Of a stretch of 7,882 nt of DNA, positions 6,045 through 7,882 are shown one piece after another (the stretch's first letter is position 1; each line of letters begins with the position of its first letter). Source of the stretch: Hyphomicrobiales bacterium (GTDB lineage Bacteria; Pseudomonadota; Alphaproteobacteria; Rhizobiales; Beijerinckiaceae); the NCBI GenBank assembly GCA_028290595.1, contig JAQGJO010000301.1, forward strand, positions 1-7,882, given 5' to 3'. A program made the position numbers and the translations under genes. The notes below the pieces were generated by a model. The model saw only the letters and a program-made list of their open reading frames with translations, did no database searches and was not told the DNA's origin.

Positions 6045-6069
6045 CCTATGTGTCGGAATGACGCATAGG
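6045..6069 (+). other. hairpin upstream of the first small RNA promoter
   Basis: CCTATGTGTC-GGAAT-GACGCATAGG folds into a 10-bp stem with one G·T pair and a 5-nt loop. It ends 21 nt before the -35 of the small RNA promoter at 6091. There is no T-run after it, so it is not a typical terminator; it could be a protein-binding dyad acting on that promoter. Confidence 0.45.
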
Positions 6070-6090
6070 TGCATCTGCAGCTATTTTGAG

Positions 6091-6120
6091 CTTGTTATTT
6101 TGCACTGCACACTGCATATT
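6091..6120 (+). promoter_or_regulatory. promoter of small RNA copy 1
   Basis: CTTGTT (6091-6096) and CATATT (6115-6120) resemble the alphaproteobacterial housekeeping pattern CTTGAC-N17-CTATAT. TTGTTA to CATATT is exactly 17 nt. Copy 2 has a matching arrangement (CTTGCT, CCATAT), although the rest of the two upstream regions differs. Transcription would start near 6127. Confidence 0.6.
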
Positions 6121-6126
6121 ATTGCA

Positions 6127-6220
6127 GTGCGGCAACGTTGTTGCCGCCGATGCCCTCCTTGGGCGTTTCCTCCCTAGACTTGGGGCCGCCATGGCGACAT
6201 GTGCGGCCTCCTTTCTTTTC
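6127..6220 (+). ncRNA. suhB/αr8 (MmgR-type) small RNA, copy 1
   Basis: A predicted transcript of about 93 nt. Structure in order: 5' hairpin GCGGCAAC-GTT-GTTGCCGC (6129-6147); a short stem GCCC/GGGC presenting UCCUU in its loop (6152-6164); a single-stranded anti-Shine-Dalgarno segment GUUUCCUCCCUAGACUU (6165-6181); and a terminator hairpin with U-rich tail. The core and the position between an inositol-monophosphatase-family gene and an N-formylglutamate amidohydrolase gene fit the suhB (RF00519)/αr8 family from memory, whose Sinorhizobium member MmgR limits polyhydroxybutyrate granules. CCUCC motifs suggest it blocks translation starts by base pairing. The 70-nt core recurs at 6367-6436 with one difference. 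The boundaries are predicted. Confidence 0.8.
6182..6220 (+). terminator. intrinsic terminator of small RNA copy 1
   Basis: The stem GGCCGC-CATG (6184-6193) pairs with CATG-T-GCGGCC (6198-6208) over the tetraloop GCGA, extendable by two pairs. It is followed by TCCTTTCTTTTC. The T-run lies only on the plus strand, which fixes the direction. Confidence 0.8.
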
Positions 6221-6312
6221 GAGGGACCTAAAATTCCCCCAAAATCCCCGACATGAAATATGTTGCATAAAGAGCACAGACTTATGTCTTAACGCTCTGG
6301 CGCATCCCAGCC
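6221..6312. other. spacer between the two small RNA genes
   Basis: A 92-nt spacer without a gene. It holds AAAATTCCCCC/AAAATCCCC and a small dyad AGAC-TTAT-GTCT (near 6277-6290). Nothing here resembles the region upstream of copy 1. Confidence 0.4.
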
Positions 6313-6341
6313 CTTGCTTTTTTGGCGAGAAAGTCCATATG
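6313..6341 (+). promoter_or_regulatory. promoter of small RNA copy 2
   Basis: CTTGCT (6313-6318) is followed after 16 nt by CCATAT (6335-6340), a 5/6 match to the alphaproteobacterial -10 CTATAT. The element is placed like that of copy 1 (12 versus 14 nt from CATAT to the 5' hairpin), so each RNA appears to have its own promoter. Confidence 0.6.
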
Positions 6342-6346
6342 TGAAC

Positions 6347-6437
6347 GTGCAGCGCTTGTCGCTGCAATGCCCTCCTTGGGCGTTTCCTCCCTAGACTTGG
6401 GGCCGCCATGGTGACATGTGCGGCCTCCTTTCTTTTC
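6347..6437 (+). ncRNA. suhB/αr8 (MmgR-type) small RNA, copy 2
   Basis: A second predicted RNA of about 90 nt, 217 bp after copy 1. The core 6367-6436 equals 6150-6219 except one base (T6412 for C6195) in the terminator loop. The 5' hairpin is unrelated in sequence but alike in form: TGCAGCG-CTTGT-CGCTGCA (6348-6366). The anti-Shine-Dalgarno segment GUUUCCUCCC is identical, so both RNAs should share targets but could differ in expression or stability through their own promoters and 5' hairpins. It ends about 50 nt before the stop of the convergent amidohydrolase gene. Confidence 0.8.
6399..6437 (+). terminator. intrinsic terminator of small RNA copy 2
   Basis: Same stem as copy 1 (GGCCGC-CATG 6401-6410 with CATG-T-GCGGCC 6415-6425), loop GTGA instead of GCGA, tail TCCTTTCTTTTC. 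Both loops are GNRA tetraloops. Confidence 0.8.
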
Positions 6438-6485
6438 TGGCGTAGATTTTCTCTTAGAAGTCCGTGCAGCTTTTTTGAGCGCTGC

Positions 6486-7460
6486 CTATTCGGCAGCCGC
6501 AGCGCCGGCGGCGCCCAGATCATTCGCCACATAGGCAGCGAGACGTTCCATCACCGTGGCGATGTCGCGCGACAGGGCGTCGAAATTGTCATTCCTCGCG
6601 ATCTCGATCTCGTTCATGTACAGGGCGCGGTTGAACTCGACCTGCACCGCATGCCGCCCCATGGACGGCGCGCCGTAATGCTCGGTGATGTAGCCGCCGG
6701 CATAAGGTTTGTTGCGCAGGACGCGGTAGCCGAGCGCGCGCAATTCGGAATCGATGCAGTCGACAAAACTAGCGTCGCAACTAGTGCCGTAGCGGTCACC
6801 GACCACGACATCGGCGCGCGGACGCTCGTCGCTGCGCAGGCCCGCTTCAGCGAGCAGATTGGCTGACGGCATCGAATGGCAATCGACAAGCACGGCAAGG
6901 CCGAAGCGCCGCCACGAGCGTTCCATCAGTTTATGAAGTGCCTGATGGTAGGGCCTATGTAGGCCTTCTATCCTGCGGATCGCTTCCGCAACAGGCAGCC
7001 TGCCGGCATAGATCTCCTGGGATTCGCTGACGATGCGGGCGATCGTGCCGAGGCCGCCGGCGACCCGGATGGACCGCGTGTTCGCATGCGAGGGCAGCCT
7101 TCCCTCGAACATGCGCGGATCGAGCTCGAAGGGCTCCCGATTGACGTCCAGATAGGCGCGCGGAAAATGCGCGCGCAGCATCGGCGCACCAACGGCGAGC
7201 GACGGCAGGAAGAGCTGATCGACGAACGCATCCTCGGAGCGCCGTAAGGTCAAGGCGTCGAGCCGCGCCGCCTTGATGAAATGCTCCGGATAGACGCAGC
7301 CGGAATGAGGAGAGGAGAAGACCAGGGGGCTTGTCAGGAATTCCGGTTCGATGACGTCGAACGGCGGGTCGAGCTCCGGTGCAATGGCATAGACGCCAGC
7401 ACCAGCGGTCAGACCACCGTTCTGTTGCCCCGCCCCGCCGTTCGAATCCCGCTCGTCCAT
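6486..7460 (-). CDS. N-formylglutamate amidohydrolase family protein
   Basis: A 324-residue metal-dependent hydrolase of the N-formylglutamate amidohydrolase superfamily, which splits N-formyl-glutamate into glutamate and formate at the end of one histidine degradation route (HutG). Conserved blocks are FSSPHSGCVYP (48-58, His52), RRSEDAFVDQLF (73-84), FPRAYLDVNREPFELDPRMF, VDCHSMPS (His195), and GYITEHYGAPSMGRHAVQVEFNR in two parts (His261). No other hut gene is nearby, so a dedicated HutG role is unproven; the name hutG is withheld. An N-terminal Gly/Asn-rich stretch (6-22) and the Ala-rich C-terminus look disordered. ATG 7460 has a weak ribosome binding site (CGGAAC). It is convergent with the small RNAs and divergent from cpdR. 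Confidence 0.9.
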   Translation of the reverse strand: MDERDSNGGAGQQNGGLTAGAGVYAIAPELDPPFDVIEPEFLTSPLVFSSPHSGCVYPEHFIKAARLDALTLRRSEDAFVDQLFLPSLAVGAPMLRAHFPRAYLDVNREPFELDPRMFEGRLPSHANTRSIRVAGGLGTIARIVSESQEIYAGRLPVAEAIRRIEGLHRPYHQALHKLMERSWRRFGLAVLVDCHSMPSANLLAEAGLRSDERPRADVVVGDRYGTSCDASFVDCIDSELRALGYRVLRNKPYAGGYITEHYGAPSMGRHAVQVEFNRALYMNEIEIARNDNFDALSRDIATVMERLAAYVANDLGAAGAAAAE

Positions 7461-7501
7461 CGATGTTCCGTGCCGGGCTGGAACGCATGGTTCCGAACCC
7501 T

Positions 7502-7523
7502 ATGTGCCAAACCTAATGTGCCA
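7502..7523. repeat. two tandem ATGTGCCAA repeats, 13-bp period
   Basis: ATGTGCCAA occurs at 7502-7510 and 7515-7523, within the 201-nt divergent region between the amidohydrolase and cpdR starts. On the minus strand each reads TTGGCACAT. The TTGGCAC resembles half of a sigma-54 site, but no correctly spaced TTGC follows. Regular spacing suggests a regulator site. Confidence 0.4.
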
Positions 7524-7661
7524 AGCCGCGCCAGCGCTGTCCATCGCCGTCTGTGGAATTATTGCCGATAAGTTTCGCAATTCGGCCATAATCTAGGAAC
7601 TCTTCACGCTCAATTAACCCAGTATGCGTTTTATGGAAGACGATTCCCCAACGAGGCTGTG

Positions 7662-7882
7662 ATGAACGAAATCCCTGTTGCCGCAACGAGAATCCTCCTC
7701 GCGGAAGATGACAATGATATGCGCCGGTTTCTGGTCAAGGCGCTCCAAAACGCCGGCTACACGGTTTCGTCCTTCGATAACGGCCTGTCGGCCTATAATC
7801 GCTTGCGCGAGGAGCCGTTCGAACTGCTCCTGACCGATATTGTGATGCCGGAAATGGACGGCATCGAACTGGCGCGCCGCGC
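7662..7882 (+). CDS. cpdR: CpdR-type single-domain response regulator, N-terminal part
   Basis: The first 73 residues of a receiver protein, cut by the window edge. ILLAEDDNDMRRFLVKAL (11-28) holds the acidic pair Asp16/Asp17, and LLTDIVMPEMDGIELARR holds the phosphoacceptor Asp59. The sequence closely matches CpdR as I recall it. CpdR, when unphosphorylated, directs the ClpXP protease to the cell pole and its substrates (including the cell-cycle regulator CtrA in Caulobacter); the CckA-ChpT relay phosphorylates it. GAGG lies 5 nt before ATG 7662; an in-frame GTG directly precedes it. An N-terminal arm of about 8 residues precedes the receiver fold. Confidence 0.9.
   Translation, partial: MNEIPVAATRILLAEDDNDMRRFLVKALQNAGYTVSSFDNGLSAYNRLREEPFELLLTDIVMPEMDGIELARR

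Noticed and set aside
6440..6485. Intrinsic terminator for the amidohydrolase gene
   Set aside because: GCAGC/GCTGC can pair around an A-rich loop on the minus strand, but no T-run follows.
6119..6532. Minus-strand 137-codon frame across the small RNAs
   Set aside because: It reads the complement of both RNA cores, giving a duplicated peptide, and it overlaps the amidohydrolase end. The apparent AAGGAGG before an ATG is only the complement of the anti-Shine-Dalgarno and terminator.
7502..7530. Sigma-54 promoter for the amidohydrolase gene
   Set aside because: TTGGCAC is present on the minus strand, but no TTGC or GC follows at the required spacing for the -12 element.
7614..7618. CtrA-like half site TTAAC upstream of cpdR
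   Set aside because: A full CtrA box needs a second TTAA seven bases away, which is not present.
1..7882. CRISPR array, tRNA or rRNA genes
   Set aside because: No regularly spaced repeat-spacer pattern, no cloverleaf with a TTCGAATCC-type arm in context, and no rRNA signature was seen. The TTCGAATCC at 7441 lies inside the amidohydrolase gene without the other arms.

Overview
The window looks like the chromosome of an alphaproteobacterium of the Bradyrhizobium/Rhodopseudomonas/Afipia group (Nitrobacteraceae). The reasons are the GC-rich coding style, a CpdR-type response regulator, a HisN-type phosphatase of the inositol monophosphatase family beside an N-formylglutamate amidohydrolase, two small RNAs of the alphaproteobacterial suhB/αr8 (MmgR) type between them, and a pair of palindromic intergenic repeats of a kind I remember from Bradyrhizobium. 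The assignment rests on recognition, not on a search.

Layout. (1) 1-1224, plus strand: the tail of one α/β-hydrolase, then a complete second one (S33/monoacylglycerol-lipase type). (2) 1225-1621, no gene: two 52-nt palindromic repeats in inverted orientation, then a 60-nt relic of the 3' end of a hisN-like gene enclosed by 10-bp inverted repeats. (3) 1622-4707, minus strand: a compact accessory block read in the order MarR regulator, gentisate 1,2-dioxygenase-like cupin, periplasmic Bug/TctC solute-binding protein, PNPOx-like flavin protein. The last two genes overlap by ATGA, and a promoter with an overlapping palindrome sits between marR and the dioxygenase gene. Two sampled 60-nt stretches gave 53% GC inside the block and 67% outside. 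(4) 4814-5611, minus strand: hisN. (5) 5612-6485, no protein gene: two tandem small RNA genes on the plus strand with promoters and intrinsic terminators. (6) 6486-7460, minus strand: N-formylglutamate amidohydrolase family protein. (7) 7662 to the window end, plus strand: cpdR, cut by the edge.

How it fits together. hisN, the small RNAs, the amidohydrolase and cpdR look like conserved core chromosome. The marR block looks like an insertion at the 3' end of hisN: the last 19 codons of hisN and its stop recur, 90% identical and in the same orientation, at the far side of the block, as expected of att-like direct repeats. No integrase is present. The block probably encodes MarR-controlled use of an aromatic acid: binding in the periplasm by Bug and ring cleavage by the cupin dioxygenase. 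The small RNAs carry an anti-Shine-Dalgarno segment complementary to the ribosome binding sites of both the Bug and dioxygenase genes. This suggests, without proving it, that a core small RNA could silence the acquired operon.
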